A stretch of DNA of 64,000 bases from Trematomus loennbergii (Eukaryota > Chordata > Actinopteri > Perciformes > Nototheniidae), in assembly GCA_012861695.1 (NCBI GenBank), contig JAAOOA010000129.1, positions 509,001 to 573,000 on the forward strand, read 5' to 3'. Under the pieces are notes generated by a model, which ran no database searches, was not told where the DNA came from, and worked only from the letters and a program-made list of their open reading frames with translations. A program made the position numbers and the translations under genes. Shown here piece after piece: positions 32,146 through 46,254 of this stretch. The first letter of the stretch is position 1. Every line of letters starts with the position of its first letter.

Positions 32146-34039
32146 CGTTCGTCTCTCTCTGTTAAAAGCAGCACTCTGAACCCCACACCATTTATATATA
32201 TATCTCTGTTAATCCAACCGCCCTCATCTGGCAAAGACACCCAGAAAGGCATTTTGTCCTGACCCCAGGCCTGTTGCCATGTTTTAAAGCCTCAGTGTGT
32301 GTTGGCATGTTTTGGCCGAGCACCATATGTGACAGGATGTCTGTAATGTTGGTGGGAGAGAGACACACTGACTGTAAAGCAACCTGGTTATTTGTATGGT
32401 TGTTGACACAATAATGGGTTTTAAATAACATAAAGAATTCTTTTGTGCTCTGTAAAGCCATGAATCGTGAACAATTAGAAGCATTTCTTTGATTTATTTG
32501 CAGAAAATGGGGCGAAGCCTGCGAGCTAGTTCAGGCTGTCAACTCGAGCACTTATGCTGCATTCATACATAACGCCCCTTGCCACTCTACAACCAACCAA
32601 ACAGAGTCTCCTTAATATGCCGCTCTATTTAACCTGCCAGATATCTCTCTATGCATTGCTTGCTGCTGCTATTGCTGCAGCTACTTCCACGTCGCTGCTG
32701 CTTGCCTGCCCCACCACCACCCCAGCTTCCACCTGTAGGCTCGGGGGGTTAGTTATCTAATCATCACTCATGGTGCTATGTCTATCTGTGGAGTGATGAG
32801 GCCCGAGCCTAGACGCCAAACTCAACTATATGCTGCTTCTAATAAACATGTTAAAGAAACACGTGAGTTGTCTGACTGAAATGTATTTAAACTGTGCAGA
32901 AATGTTTGTCCAAGGAAAATATTCAATATTTTTATTTTTAAAAAGTGCTGGGAACCATTAAAAATACTTTGATTTAAAGGTTGTTAAAGGTTTGAAAAGT
33001 GCTATAGATATTGATTTAGCAGGATGCCATATCTGCACCATTTATTAATTCTATTATAGTTTTAGTCTCTTTAGTAAACACACTTTAAGTTTAGGGACAT
33101 TTATTTATATACAAAGAATGAAGCAGTTTTGATAAAATATACCTTTTTTAAAGCTTTTATTTAAATTATTTGGAAGCGTTTCTCCCACATGTGTTCAGGG
33201 ACTGTTGGAAAGGTCAAAATCAGACAAAATATTATATTTTTGTAGCTTGTGGCTTTGTGAATTATTTTATTAACGGTTGGGATGAATGAATGAAGATAAT
33301 TTGTCCGCTCTTCCAAATGGAAAAACTAAATAACGGCAGCCTCTCGGTCCAAACTACAGCATGGGGTTCAGTTTGGTCCAAAGTAGCAGCTTTGCTCTTT
33401 ACTTTCATTTCCAATCCACTTTTTACAGAGCCAACGTGGCTTTAAACGCGTTCTGTTCCTCCAACTCAGGCTTCAGAGCTTTGTTTTAAATGCTAATAAA
33501 CCTAGAAAGCTTAGTCTCTAATGGCTGCCTGTTTTTGTTGCTTAAAAGCGGCCCCTTTGTGTATTAAACCTGACTGGTTCAATATGTTCTCGCTCCCTGA
33601 AGTGCGTCAAAGCTGTGGAAAACGTCATTAAGCTTCCACTGCTCGTGTGCACTGATTTTCCAATGAAACGTGAGTAATAATGACAATATCAGCTGGAGGT
33701 CACGTGACGATGTGGCTCACGCTGGGGTTTTCACAGCTGTGAGGGTTGAACTTTTCTCCCTTTTATAACGCTGGAAACACCTGCTACACCACGAGGATAT
33801 ATTTAACATCCATTTATGAGCAGCTGGTATAAAAGTTGGCCTACAAGGTGATACAAAAATATATGAAACGTGCTTTTAAATGTGTATTTGTATGATATTT
33901 TCAATTGCGAAACACTATGAACTGTGGTTCGTTTGTCTAACTAGCCCTTATTAAAGAGGCCCCTTTACAGTGTATGTGTTTTGTGCATGTAAATGCAGGA
34001 CACTGAACACAAATTGGATCAATGATTGGACATGGACTA
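32146..34039. other. Intergenic DNA with a possible solo LTR
   Basis: About 32560-32870 contains CTGCTGCTTCTAATAAACATG then CACGTGAGTTGTCTGACTGA, which looks like the R-U5 end of a retrotransposon LTR, but its left edge and target duplication were not found. The remainder is AT-rich and unassigned. Confidence 0.3.
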
Positions 34040-34590
<551 letters not shown>

Positions 34591-36314
34591 GAGAAAGAGG
34601 GAGAGCTTGGTGCTCCATAGCCTCAAGGTAAAGCTTTTTGTACATTGAGTGGAGGCTGGCAGTGAAACACAGTGATGTAATCTTTACCAGTGAGTAATAT
34701 GCAAACAGAATGACTTCATCTCTATCTTCTTGGACTGTATTGTGAGATGTGGCTGCTCTCACACTGAGAAACACACTGTCTGGTAAATATGATCCTTTCT
34801 TAAGAAAAGTGTGCACAAGCCAGGGAGAGAATGGTTGTTTCTTATACATTTAGATCCGTTCTGGAGAAGATTAAAGCACTCATTTAAATGTAGATGTTGT
34901 GCAAATGTTTTTAATTTGCTTCAGAAAGAGGTACACAACTCCTAAACAAAGGACGTATTGATTTGAGGGAATTACCTCATGGTTTAGGAGGGCGTCCCAC
35001 TACCAGAGGAACACATGTTCAATACCTTATCCATATGTATGCATGTTAATTATTGAGCTCCACGAATGGGACATTTGGCTTTTCTTAGCTTAAAGATTTG
35101 AAACAAAGGGACAAAGATAGATTGGCTTTTGTCCATTGGTTGCCTGCCAATCTTACAATGATGCCAAAACACCACATTGTGCTTTCGGCATGGATTAAAC
35201 AAAAAGTGCGAAAATTGCTTCTAGAGATGACTGTCTTCATACATAGGAGATATGAGAGTTGTGTGCATCTTATTAAGAAAACGTTTTGTTATTGGCCTGA
35301 TTTTAAAGTATTTATTTGAAGCTTTAATCTTTATTTGGGCTGCATGATAGAGGGAAAAACTGACATGGCAATTTGTTGGAAGTGCAGACCCACGAAGAGA
35401 TTTGGGATTTTCAAACCATAACATCTTGTCAAATTAAGATCTGAAGTTGCCATCGGGTGAAATCTCAACAAATGTCTTTCTTCTGTGATCAAATGCATCA
35501 ATCTGGTGCACTTTCAGAGCAAAATGAAGCGGGTAAAAGTAAATTTGCTCTGGTAAACCTTTCACTCATTAATCAAACACATATGACAGGTGATGATGCA
35601 ACAAAAAACTGAGAAATAAAGAGCTTTTTGAACATTACAGCATGTCAACATGTCACAGTCGAGACGCTAAATACACATATGAACTTTCAACTACTTCATT
35701 GTATGCCAATTAAAAAACATCAGCACTACATACAGTATGTCTCAATAAACCTCAATGTAAAGCATTTGATATCAGTTTCCTGCAAGAACGTGCACATTGC
35801 TGCATATTAATGCAATTGTAATTGTCCTAATTGATCATTAAATTATACATGAAACATATGGGCACAACCGAAAAATGTAATTAAGAACAATTGTGCAACC
35901 ACCAACTTGTCATGTCATCAATGCATTAAGAATAATTGCTGAATTGTCCTTTTTTGCAATAAGAGAAATGATATGAATGATAATGAGTCGTTAAAGGCTG
36001 CTGGTATCACGCTCTGCAGTCTGAGAGCTTTGCAGCAGAGCGTGCTTTGCAGCCATGCAGCAACATGGGGTTACTGCTGATATTCCTCATTTACACATGT
36101 TATTGTGTGGCAGTGCTCCAGCTGCAAGCATTAACTCCCTGTAATTGCATTAAGGGGGATCTAAGAAAACAAGAGAATGGATTAAGTTAGCTATATATTC
36201 ATTTGTTCACTACTTCACCCTTTAGAGCCATTTCACACTTCTAGTAGTATTTGCATTGAAGAAAGTGGCCCATTTTATACGTTAACATTAGCCTCAGTGT
36301 TAACGCATATGGTA
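34591..36314. other. Intergenic DNA
   Basis: No gene recognised. It includes the unexpanded element relic at 35615-35690 (listed separately). Confidence 0.4.
35615..35690 (-). mobile_element. Unexpanded relic of the 57-bp array host element
   Basis: AAGAGCTTTTTGAACATTAC, then CAACATGTCACAGTCGAGAC and GCTAAATACACATATGAAC match the leader beside the arrays at 37700 and 45670 (AGAGCTTTTTGAACATTAAA, ACATGTCACAGTAGAGAC). Here only one divergent copy of the array start follows. Confidence 0.65.
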
Positions 36315-36322
36315 GCAATTTG

Positions 36323-37585
36323 CAGAGGTGGGACCAAGTCATTGTTTTGCAAGTCCGAGTCAAGTCTCAAGTCTTTGCGCTCAAGTCCAAGTCAAGTCTC
36401 AAGTCAGGATGGGAAAGTTCAAGTCAAGTCCAAGTCCTAAACTTTGACAAAACGAGTCTTAAACAAGTCCTTATGTGCTTTTCACCAAATGTAATGACAT
36501 CGATCAACAGAATAATACTTAATAATAAACTGCTCTTTATTAGTCACATTAATACTGTAATAATCTATTTTCTCTCTGCTGGTAAAGTAACGTGTTTTCT
36601 TCTATTGTAAGAGGGATCAGTAAGGTAAGGCTACCGTGACGGTTTGATTCAGAAGGAGTTTAATGTATAAGATCCCTGATGTTGAGGTGACCAGAATGTT
36701 TATTTCCACTGTGTACAACATGTTATAAGGGACCCACAATCTATCTTTATGCAAGGGATAATGTGCAGCGAGGCGTCTCTATGGGGAAAAGAACACCTGA
36801 ATCTAGATCCCTCTGCAGGTGGTACTTTAACTGTATTTTGATGCTAATACTTTTGTACTTTTACTTGTAACATTTTGAATGCAGGACTTTTTATTGTAAC
36901 CGAGTATTCCTACACTCTGGTACTTTTACTCAAGTACAAGATCTGAACTTCTCCCACCTCTGACAATAAATCCTGAGTGGTTACCAAAAAAAACCCTGCT
37001 CTGAAGGTTATTTTCATTTTACAAATCCTGCACTCAGCTTTGCTTTCTCCAATATCATTGAAATGCAGCCAGAGCTGCTCTTTTTTCGGTTTTCGCTAAT
37101 TTCTTGACTTTTTCCGACGCGCTTGCATTTAAATCTGTCTCCCCGTCGCTCTGTGTAGCTGGCCTGTACCACTACACCTGCTGTCTTTGGAGCGTCTGCC
37201 CCCCACCCTTCTTTCACATAATGGTATGATCCTAGTGTGTCCTCACATATGATTGGCCGCATGGTGGCTCAGCAAAATAAAGACCCGCCCCTGCCTGCAG
37301 GATTCTCAGCAAGAGTTGCAGCGGCTGGAGATTCTGCTCTCCCCGACGGGAGTCTGCTCTTCTAGCGGCATCTCGCGATCGGCGTGTTGGAGACCTCTGA
37401 ATTAAATTATCAAGTCACCTCAAGTCAGAAGGCTCAAGTCCAAGTCAAGTCCCGAGTCATTGGTGTTCAAGTCCAAGTCGAGTCGCAAGTGTTTTGTGAT
37501 TTTGTCAAGTCGAGTCCAAAGTCATCAAATTGGTGACTCGAGTCTGAATCGAGTCCAAGTCATGTGACTCGAGTCCACACCTCTG
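36323..37585. mobile_element. hAT-like element, 1.26 kb, perfect 8-bp target duplication
   Basis: Ends CAGAGGTGGGACC and, inverted, CAGAGGTGTGGACTCGAGTC. GCAATTTG occurs immediately left (36315-36322) and right (37586-37593). Subterminal regions are filled with CAAGTCnnAAGTC / GACTTG words that make the ends self-complementary. A segment near 36835-36965 (TACTTTTACTTGTAACATTT) is another common fish repeat nested or captured inside. No transposase frame is present. This resembles a very abundant fish family with GTGGACTCGAGTCACATGAC ends. Confidence 0.9.
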
Positions 37586-37615
37586 GCAATTTGTGTCAAG
37601 TACTTGGAGATTTTT

Positions 37616-38181
37616 TTTGCTCTGAGCCAGCCAATCAGAGCAGACTGGGCTCTGGTTTCAGACAGAGGGTGAAAAGAGGTGCTGCAGCACAGGCAGTATG
37701 AGAAAAATAGAGAGCTTTTTGAACATTAAAGCATGGAGACATGTCACAGTAGAGACACTACATACTGATATACACCTGAACATCAGCAGGAGAGGACTCT
37801 TTAAAGTAGAGACACTACATACTGATATACACCTGAACATCAGCAGGAGAGGACTCTTTAAAGTAGAGACACTACATACTGATATACACCTGAACATCAG
37901 CAGGAGAGGACTCTTTAAAGTAGAGACACTACATACTGATATACACCTGAACATCAGCAGGAGAGGACTCTTTAAAGTAGAGACACTACATACTGATATA
38001 CACCTGAACATCAGCAGGAGAGGACTCTTTAAAGTAGAGACACTCCACACTGATATACACCTGAACATCAGCAGGAGAGGACTCTTTAAAGTAGAGACAC
38101 TACATACTGATATACACCTGAACATCAGCAGGAGAGGACTCTTTAAAGTAGAGACACTACATACTGATATACACCTGAAAA
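37616..38181 (-). mobile_element. Element with 57-bp minisatellite, locus D
   Basis: A leader (37616-37745; CCAATCAGAGCAGACTGGGC, GCTGCAGCACAGGCAGTATG) shared with 45590-45712 precedes about seven and a half 57-bp units (37746-38181). The left end is truncated next to the hAT target site; the right end stops within a unit. Confidence 0.93.
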
Positions 38182-38865
38182 TGATCACAATATGTCCTCT
38201 TTAGTAATGGGTTGCTTCCCTGTATGTTTTGTAGGCTTGCACACACGGACAAAGCTGTTTACTTTCTAAAAATCAGGACATTTGGACGTTGAAAGTTGCC
38301 TGCCTTGCGTCTTCAGATAACTGTCCATGCTTGACTGGCTTGTTTTAATGGCTTCTTGGGAAAAAGGGGGTTTCATCCTTTTTCTGAAAACATGTCTTTC
38401 TTTGAGTTTAATCATTAAATTGGTCCCGAAACAACAGAAAAACATCCGTTCATGCTGCGTTCAGGGAACAGAGCAATTATCTTACTTGCATCTGAACTCA
38501 GCGAAGCTTCAGCCATCAGAGACCGTGTCTGGCCTAATTCTCCAGTCAGTTGTCATCATGTTGAGCGGATAAATGTATGTCATTGTGAGGACAGCTCTCC
38601 AGCGGAAACATTTACATGTCAGATACACAAATACGCAGATCTGTTCACTGCATTCTGCCTCATGAGCTCATTATCAGCAACCCCCCACTTGAAATGGTCT
38701 TTTAGTCTTATTATTTACCTCCTTTTATATTGTTATATTTATTTGTTGATCGGTCTTAAAGGGTTTTATCTTATATTATTGGACTTAACTGTACATTACT
38801 TTTTAATGCTATTTTTATTTCTATTTCAGAAATATTTTGGACTGTTTATTCGAGCGTCTTAATTT
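38182..38865. other. Intergenic DNA
   Basis: No recognised feature until the LINE end. Confidence 0.4.
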
Positions 38866-38940
38866 GTCTTTCTCTTGCCTTGTTGTTTATGCTGCTGCAA
38901 CGCAAACATTTCCCAAATTGGGATCAATAAAGTACTTCAA
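38866..38940 (+). mobile_element. Short LINE 3' end
   Basis: GCTGCTGCAACGCAAACATT, then TCCCAAATTGGGATCAATAA and AGTACTTCAA, followed by a tetranucleotide tail. Confidence 0.8.
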
Positions 38941-38963
38941 TATCTATCTATCATCTATCTCTA

Positions 38964-39008
<45 letters not shown>

Positions 39009-39077
39009 GTCTATCTGTCTATCTGTCTATCTGTCTATCTGTCTATCTGTCTATCTGTCTATCTGTCTATCTGTCTA

Positions 39078-39109
<32 letters not shown>
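38941..39109 (+). repeat. Compound (TCTA)n-(TCTGTCTA)n-(TCTG)n microsatellite
   Basis: Pure TCTA units, then alternating TCTG and TCTA, then pure TCTG units form a clean gradient. It begins as the tail of the LINE end at 38866-38940. Confidence 0.97.
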
Positions 39110-39110
<1 letters not shown>

Positions 39111-39268
39111 AGTACAGCACATGTTATGATGGATGACATCTTTTCGAGGCGACCTTGTTCACAGTCACGGCCTTGAGCAAGTTATCACTGCAGGAGGACG
39201 ACGGGTCACACCTGTGCACAAACCTGACGTATCAGGACAATTGTACAGATAAACAACCAGTAATCTCA

Positions 39269-39436
<168 letters not shown>

Positions 39437-40070
39437 TACTCAAGCATTCACAGACACAAATGTGCTTACATGCACAGAGCAGACTGCCATTATTAGCAGG
39501 CAGTAGCCAAGCTTCAGGGCTCTTGGCAGGGAGGCGCCTACCAAAGCTGGTGTGTGTGTGTGTGTGTGTGCGGCGATGCACGCATGGATACGGTGGTGCT
39601 TTTAAGAGGTAATCTGAGAATAGAGTAAATGTTTTTCATACATATTCGTGAGAAATCAATGATTGTGATGAAATTATGAGAAGAGATCTCGTATGGCGTC
39701 CAGAAACCTAACACCAAACGTACAGACACGGTTAAAAGATAATGCCCTCTACGTCTATATTTAAGTTTACCTTGAAAAATGGATTTGGTTTCAGCGTTGT
39801 GCTTTACAAAAGACACACAAAACAATCCAATCTCTGCAGAGGAGTTCTCAGAAATCCATTAAAGGCTACTCTGTGGCCGCAGACATTAGTAACATGTTTA
39901 GTGGTAAGCCCACAGAGGACCTTGGGAAAAACTGTAAGACAATGAAGGAAATGCAGCGAGCAAAGCCTGACTCAAATTGGCTTTTAACATGCAAAGGATC
40001 ACTGAGGCTGGGGACCAAACTCACTACTTTAAAAAGTAACAGACAGAACTAGCCATGTACTGATTCATGT
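39437..40070. other. Intergenic DNA
   Basis: No recognised feature except the short (GT)n at 39550-39570. Confidence 0.4.
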
Positions 40071-40071
40071 T

Positions 40072-40330
40072 TAAAGGAGCCTGATAATGCTAATTTTCAG
40101 GTACACCATTGTATTTAGATCCTGTCCTGTCTAAAACTGTCCGTGAGTCTGGTGGTTTTAGACCTGATACTGCGGTACCGCTTTTCTCCGGAACGCTTGG
40201 TGGTGTGTTGTCTGGATGCTCATCAAGCGTTGCCGGTGATTTACGCCGTGACATTCTGCCGCTGACGGATAGCCACATTACTGCCAGACACGTCACACAA
40301 GACAAATGGCGATGGTGGCCGTTACTGAAG
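40072..40330 (+). mobile_element. TTAAAGG-headed element relic
   Basis: TTAAAGGAGCCTGATAATGC then TAATTTTCAGGTACA parallels the start of the 57-bp host element (TTAAAGGGGTCCTCTCCTGC, TGATGTTCAGGTG) but is single copy. The right end was not found. Confidence 0.5.
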
Positions 40331-41708
40331 GGCTTTCTGGTGTGTCGTAGGATGTGGAAGAGATCTACTATAAGCAGGGTTACTTATAAAAATGTAATCC
40401 GTTACAATAACTAGTTACCTGTTGTAATAGAAAATATTATACTCACTTACTTACTTTAATAATATAATTGTGTGATTCGTATTTGCTAATGTTAATCTAT
40501 ATTTACTACTTCTCACACTTCTTAGCTAAGCTTGGGAACATTCCTTTTTAAGAAGATATGTTGCAATGTTGTTAGTTACACTCGATGTGCACCAACAGTA
40601 TGACCTTCAACTCAGTTCATAATAATAATAATTGAACTGAGAACTTCCTGATACGGCCTCTCTAACTCACTCTCTAACTCCCTAACTCCCAGAATCCTCC
40701 TTTCATCATCACCAAGCTTCACCCCTCCCTTTCTCCTCTCTCTGTGTTTAAATATGCAACCCAAACTCTACTCTTCGTCTTCCACTCTGTATGACTGACT
40801 GAACTTTCTTGCAAGAAATAAAATACGACAAAGACAGCTGAATGGTTTGATTCTCTATCCACATTTGATACATGAATTCCCACCACACTGTCAAAAGATG
40901 CAATCAGTAATCTGAGTATCCCTGTTTTGGGACAAATGAAGGAATTCTGATTCTGGAATACAGTTGGATATGCCGTGTGTGTTACATGTTGTGATCTTGG
41001 ATGTTTCCCCCTCGTTTCTGTGATGTGATTATGATGTGCTATATGTGTGTAATAACGTGTGTATTTTACATGTTATTGTTCTCTTTTATCCTTTTGCTTC
41101 TACTGTCTTCCATCCTTTCTTTATAACTTATGCTGTTGATTGTGATTTTAAAATGGTGTCTATCATCATCAGGACAACAGCTGGAAATGAGGAATGTTGG
41201 CTAAATCTGCCCCATTTACTGTTTTCTGTGACAGTTGATTAATGGGGACTGTCCACGACACTATGAACAAATAAACTAAACTAAGTTACCTATTGTTTGT
41301 ATCCCGATGACGTTATCCCATTACTTTAAACTCCCCAAGCCTGGTTATAAGATGCCGGTGTTGGAGGTTAGCACTGGGTAGACTTTTTAATATCAGTGAT
41401 TAGATTTGAAAACAGCGGGGGGGGCAGGATTGTTGATGATGACATGTTGGAATAACCTGCTCAGATGCTTTATCTCGACGCCTCTCGCTGTCACATAGAG
41501 TTTGAATCTCCAGAAATCCCCCACAAAGCCCAGCTTCACATGATGAATATGCACAGTCATCTGTTATCAAAATAATTAGTGTTTAATCACCGAAAGTCTC
41601 TGCTAGAAACATCCAATTAGAGCACGTGCACAGACTCTCAATCTTTCTCCCATGGTGCAGAAAAATGCAGATTGAGAAGCCAGTCTCTGTCATTTGAGTT
41701 GTAGTTTA
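40331..41708. other. Intergenic DNA with possible solo LTR
   Basis: About 40559-40863 has a TTTAAATATGCAA box, a CT-rich leader and GAAATAAAATACG (polyadenylation-like), an LTR-like order (TATA, start, AATAAA), but no target duplication was found. Near 40905 GGGACAAATGAAGGAATTCT resembles a decayed LINE end. The rest is unassigned. Confidence 0.3.
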
Positions 41709-41900
41709 AAGGTCACCTATCATGCTATTTTTAGGCAATAGCATAGGTCTCAGATATATACAAATATATAAAAACATGTCTATGAAGTGTTTTTGCTCAA
41801 AATACCAAACAGATCACCCATTCTAGCCATGCCTCATATCCCTCTATTTCACTTCCTGTTTCAAAAGTGCTGATTTGGGGTATAAAGCTTTTTGAAAATG
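41709..41900 (+). mobile_element. TTAAAGGTCACC-headed element relic
   Basis: TTAAAGGTCACCTATCATGC followed by TATTTTTAGGCAATAGC and AAGTGCTGATTTGGGGTATA is a head similar to the one at 63438. The right end is not identified. No array has formed here. Confidence 0.55.
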
Positions 41901-42779
41901 GAACACTTTTGCAAGCACAGACACCAAAAATGCTTTGTTTGGTGGGTCTGTGCTGCAGGATTGTATCTGCCTCAGCGCCTGACGTGCAGCTCGCTCAGAC
42001 AAGATTGGATTCTCCTTCAAACAAACGGCTCAGATAAGACGGAGGTCCTGAAATGCTTCCCCTCGATGTACACACTCTGTTTGTTCATTGTTGAGGAAAT
42101 GTAGGATAGTGCTGAGAGTGATAAGACGGTGACAGCAGGCTTTGTTTTCAGATGTTACTGAGCATTAACTAAACTCCTTGTTAAAGCAAATACAGTGAGT
42201 GACAGTATACGATAAGAGGATGTACTGTTTGTCATATTTGCACCCATTAAACCCTCTTTACGTACTAGAAAAACACTGTCAAACTTCCTGGGATCTTCTT
42301 GTGTTTTTAAATACTTTCTGAACCAGCGATTGTTCACTAAAGCCGCAGAATCCCTTCTTGGCTTGTCCGGCGTTACATGTGTTGTCAAGGCTTTGCTTCT
42401 CATCCAAACTATTTTGGTCCGAGTCCCTCTCAGATCACACTGAGCCGCGCTGGAGTCTCGCCAAGAAACATCAATACTACATTGGCGCTTTCATAGATTG
42501 GTCTCATTGCACTGGAAAAGTGTTGATTACAGAAGCTGCAGCGCTGTCACACTCACACAAATGTAAAAAAAAAGCAGTGGAAGTAGCTAAAAAAAGGGGT
42601 AGAAGTGCTGAAAACAGATTATGCTCGAGCCCGGGGTGAGACAGAGTGTTTGTGGATAAGCACAGACTTTCTGGGAAATTACATTTTATGCATGAAGATG
42701 TGGTTTTAACTCGCTGTGCTGTTCTGAATCAGGACTATTTAGTATCTCTCCTTAGGACACATGGCTATTGTGGAAGAAA
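41901..42779. other. Intergenic DNA
   Basis: A stretch near 42315-42365 (GATTGTTCACTAAAGCCGCA) resembles 44250-44290, suggesting the duplication below has an older, wider history. No gene was recognised. Confidence 0.35.
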
Positions 42780-42789
42780 GCTTGGATGT

Positions 42790-43155
42790 TGAGGACTTGG
42801 AAATGGTAAACTAAGAAACCTCGAATGAAAATGTTCAGTGACAATGTAGAGGTACTGTTCCCTTTATGTAGTGATGTGGGAAGTTAGTGATTTCTATGCT
42901 GGAAACCACAGATTGTATCCAAGAGTCTGGTTATTTTAGCCAAGACGCACTACCTGATGACGCTCAATCTAAATCATGTCACTCACAGCGAAAATGTTCT
43001 TTTTTAACAAGTGTTGGTCAAGATTTGAAGACAATCTCCCTCGTCGATGCACCTTACAAGAAGTTCATGCTGTGCCCAAAAACTAGGCATACCATATCTG
43101 CGTTGTAGTTTTTGCAAAGATGTCTATAGGAAAGTGAGACTTTAGGAAGTGTTAA
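42790..43155 (+). repeat. Tandem segmental duplication, copy 1
   Basis: About 360 bp (GAAAATGTTCAGTGACAATG, GTAGAGGTACTGT, TTTCTATGCTGGAAACCAC, AAAACTAGGCATACC) repeated in copy 2 at 43160-44165. Copy 1 lacks the transposon that interrupts copy 2, so it serves as the empty site. Confidence 0.9.
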
Positions 43156-43159
43156 AAGT

Positions 43160-44165
43160 GGTAAACTAAGATAACCTCATGATATACCTTGAATGACAAT
43201 GTTCAGTGACAATGTAGAGGTACTGTCCCCTTTATGTAGTGATGTGGGAAGTAAGTAATGTAGTGATTTCTATGCTGGAAACCACGGATTGTATCCAAAA
43301 GTCTGGGTTATTTTAGCCGAGACGCACTCCCTGATGAAGCTCAATCTAAATCATGCCACTCACAGCGAAGATGTGCTTTTGGTCGAGATTTGAAGATTTT
43401 CCTCATCTATGTGCCTTAGACCCCATTTACACGGGAGTGCAAACGCAAACGGACCGAATTCGTTATCAAAAAAGTCTTCCGTTCACACGCATTCGGCTCA
43501 TTTAACGTGTCCGTTCACACGAGACCACTGGAGACGCTGTAGTACATATGCCGGGCCTGTAAGTGGTGCTGTACTTCTGCCACAAAATACACAAAAAGCA
43601 GCGAAGAAGACCCCAGAGCATGGTTGCCATGGTTGCCTGGTTGCCCTTCTGTTTATGCTCCGCGGTGGATTTAGCAACATGTAGTTCATGTAATTCTCCA
43701 TGTCCACTTGTTGCTGATGGTTGTGGTAGAGGAGCTGTAGATTTTGCACTAACATCTGTAGCATGGTCAGTAGCAGTAGCAGTAGCACTAGCAGTAGCTA
43801 CTGACCATGCTACAGCAGTGAGCAGCAGAGGTGGGGAGAGGCGGGGCTATGGCTTCATCGTTATCAGGAAATGATCGTATAGGGCGTACACACAGAGCCG
43901 TTTGACCCCCAGAGCGTTCCGTTTGCAGATCTATCCACCTTGGGACCCGTTATCGTTTGCGGGGTCCGTTTCCGCATTTCCGTCACAGCCTTGTGTGAAC
44001 GAACGGGCTATACGCGAGAGAAAAGTAGCAGATACAACCCGTTTCGTTCTCGTGTAAACACCGCCTTAGAAGAAGTTACAATGTGCCCGAAAACTAGGCA
44101 TACTTTTATCCATATCTGTGATGTTGTTGTCTGCAAGATATTTAAGAAAGTGAGACTTTTAGAAG
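43160..44165 (+). repeat. Tandem segmental duplication, copy 2, split by a transposon
   Basis: The same text as copy 1 with point differences, interrupted at 43431-44062. Homology resumes with AGAAGTTACAATGTGCCC (copy 1: AGAAGTTCATGCTGTGCCC). Confidence 0.9.
43431..44062 (+). mobile_element. Miniature transposon with perfect 8-bp target duplication
   Basis: GCCTTAGA flanks both sides (43423-43430, 44063-44070). Termini CCCCATTTACACGGGAG and, inverted, GGTGTTTACACGAGAA share TTTACACG. The interior has CG-rich GTGTCCGTTCACACGAG-type words and a perfect 16-bp inverted repeat (43759-43774 with 43797-43812, TAGCATGGTCAGTAGC). Copy 1 of the duplication gives a matching empty site. A second copy is at 1-244. 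An 8-bp duplication fits hAT-like or similar superfamilies; no transposase is encoded. Confidence 0.92.
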
Positions 44166-44200
44166 TGTCAGCATTGCTTTTAAAAATATATCATTACATA

Positions 44201-45242
<1,042 letters not shown>

Positions 45243-45436
45243 GTCGAAGGTCAGGTCAGTGAAAGAGAGGGAGTCCTCTGGGACGTCAGTAAAGGCTCTG
45301 TTAAAGGGACAGAAAGAGGCTGTATAGATTGAGTTGTTGCTTTTACTGTAAATGAGTGACTCAGAGGAACCCTAGTTTACTGTGAATTGAAATAAGTGTA
45401 TATTTATATGTGATAATGTCTGTGTGTGCATTCTTA

Positions 45437-46254
45437 AAGGGGGTCCTATTCTGCTTTCTGGGGGTTTTGTTCTTCCCTGTAGTGTGTTATATAGGTTTTT
45501 GTGCATGTAAATGGTCTGCAAAGGATAACATGTGATTGGCTAAGGGGCGGGACATCTCTAAGCAGGTTGACCAATCACAACAGAGCCGGCCAGCTAACCA
45601 ATCAGAGCAGACTGGGCTCTGGTTTTAGACAGAGGGTGCAAAGAGGTGCTGCAGCACAGGCAGTATGAGAAAAATAAAGAGATTTTTGAACATTAAAGCA
45701 TGGAGACATGTCCCAGTAGAGACACTACATACTGATATACACCTGAACATCAGCAGGAGAGGACTCTTTAAAGTAGAGACACTACATACTGATATACACC
45801 TGAACATCAGCAGGAGAGGACTCTTTAAAGTAGAGACACTACATACTGATATACACCTGAACATCAGCAGGAGAGGACTCTTTAAAGTAGAGACACTACA
45901 TACTGATATACACCTGAACATCAGCAGGAGAGGACTCTTTAAAGTAGAGACACTACATACTGATATACACCTGAACATCAGCAGGAGAGGACTCTTTAAA
46001 GTAGAGACACTACATACTGATATACACCTGAACATCAGCAGGAGAGGACTCTTTAAAGTAGAGACACTACATACCGATATACACCTGAACATCAGCAGGA
46101 GAGGACTCTTTAAAGTAGAGACACTACATACCAATATACACCTGAACATCAGCAGGAGAGGACTCTTTAAAGTAGAGACACTACATACTGATATACACCT
46201 GAACATCAGCAGGAGAGGACTCTTTAAAGTAGAGACACTACATACTGATATCGA
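45437..46254 (-). mobile_element. Best preserved host element of the 57-bp minisatellite, locus E
   Basis: It starts with TTAAAGGGGGTCCTATTCTG, matching inverted the TTTAAAG-AGTCCTCTCCTGC end carried by every array unit, so these are terminal inverted repeats. Between them are a CCAAT-containing body (GTGATTGGCTAAGGGGCGGG, CCAATCACAACAGAGCC) and the leader at 45655-45712, then nine and a half 57-bp units (45713-46254). The right end breaks inside a unit. The array is thus the amplified terminal segment of a miniature element. Confidence 0.9.
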
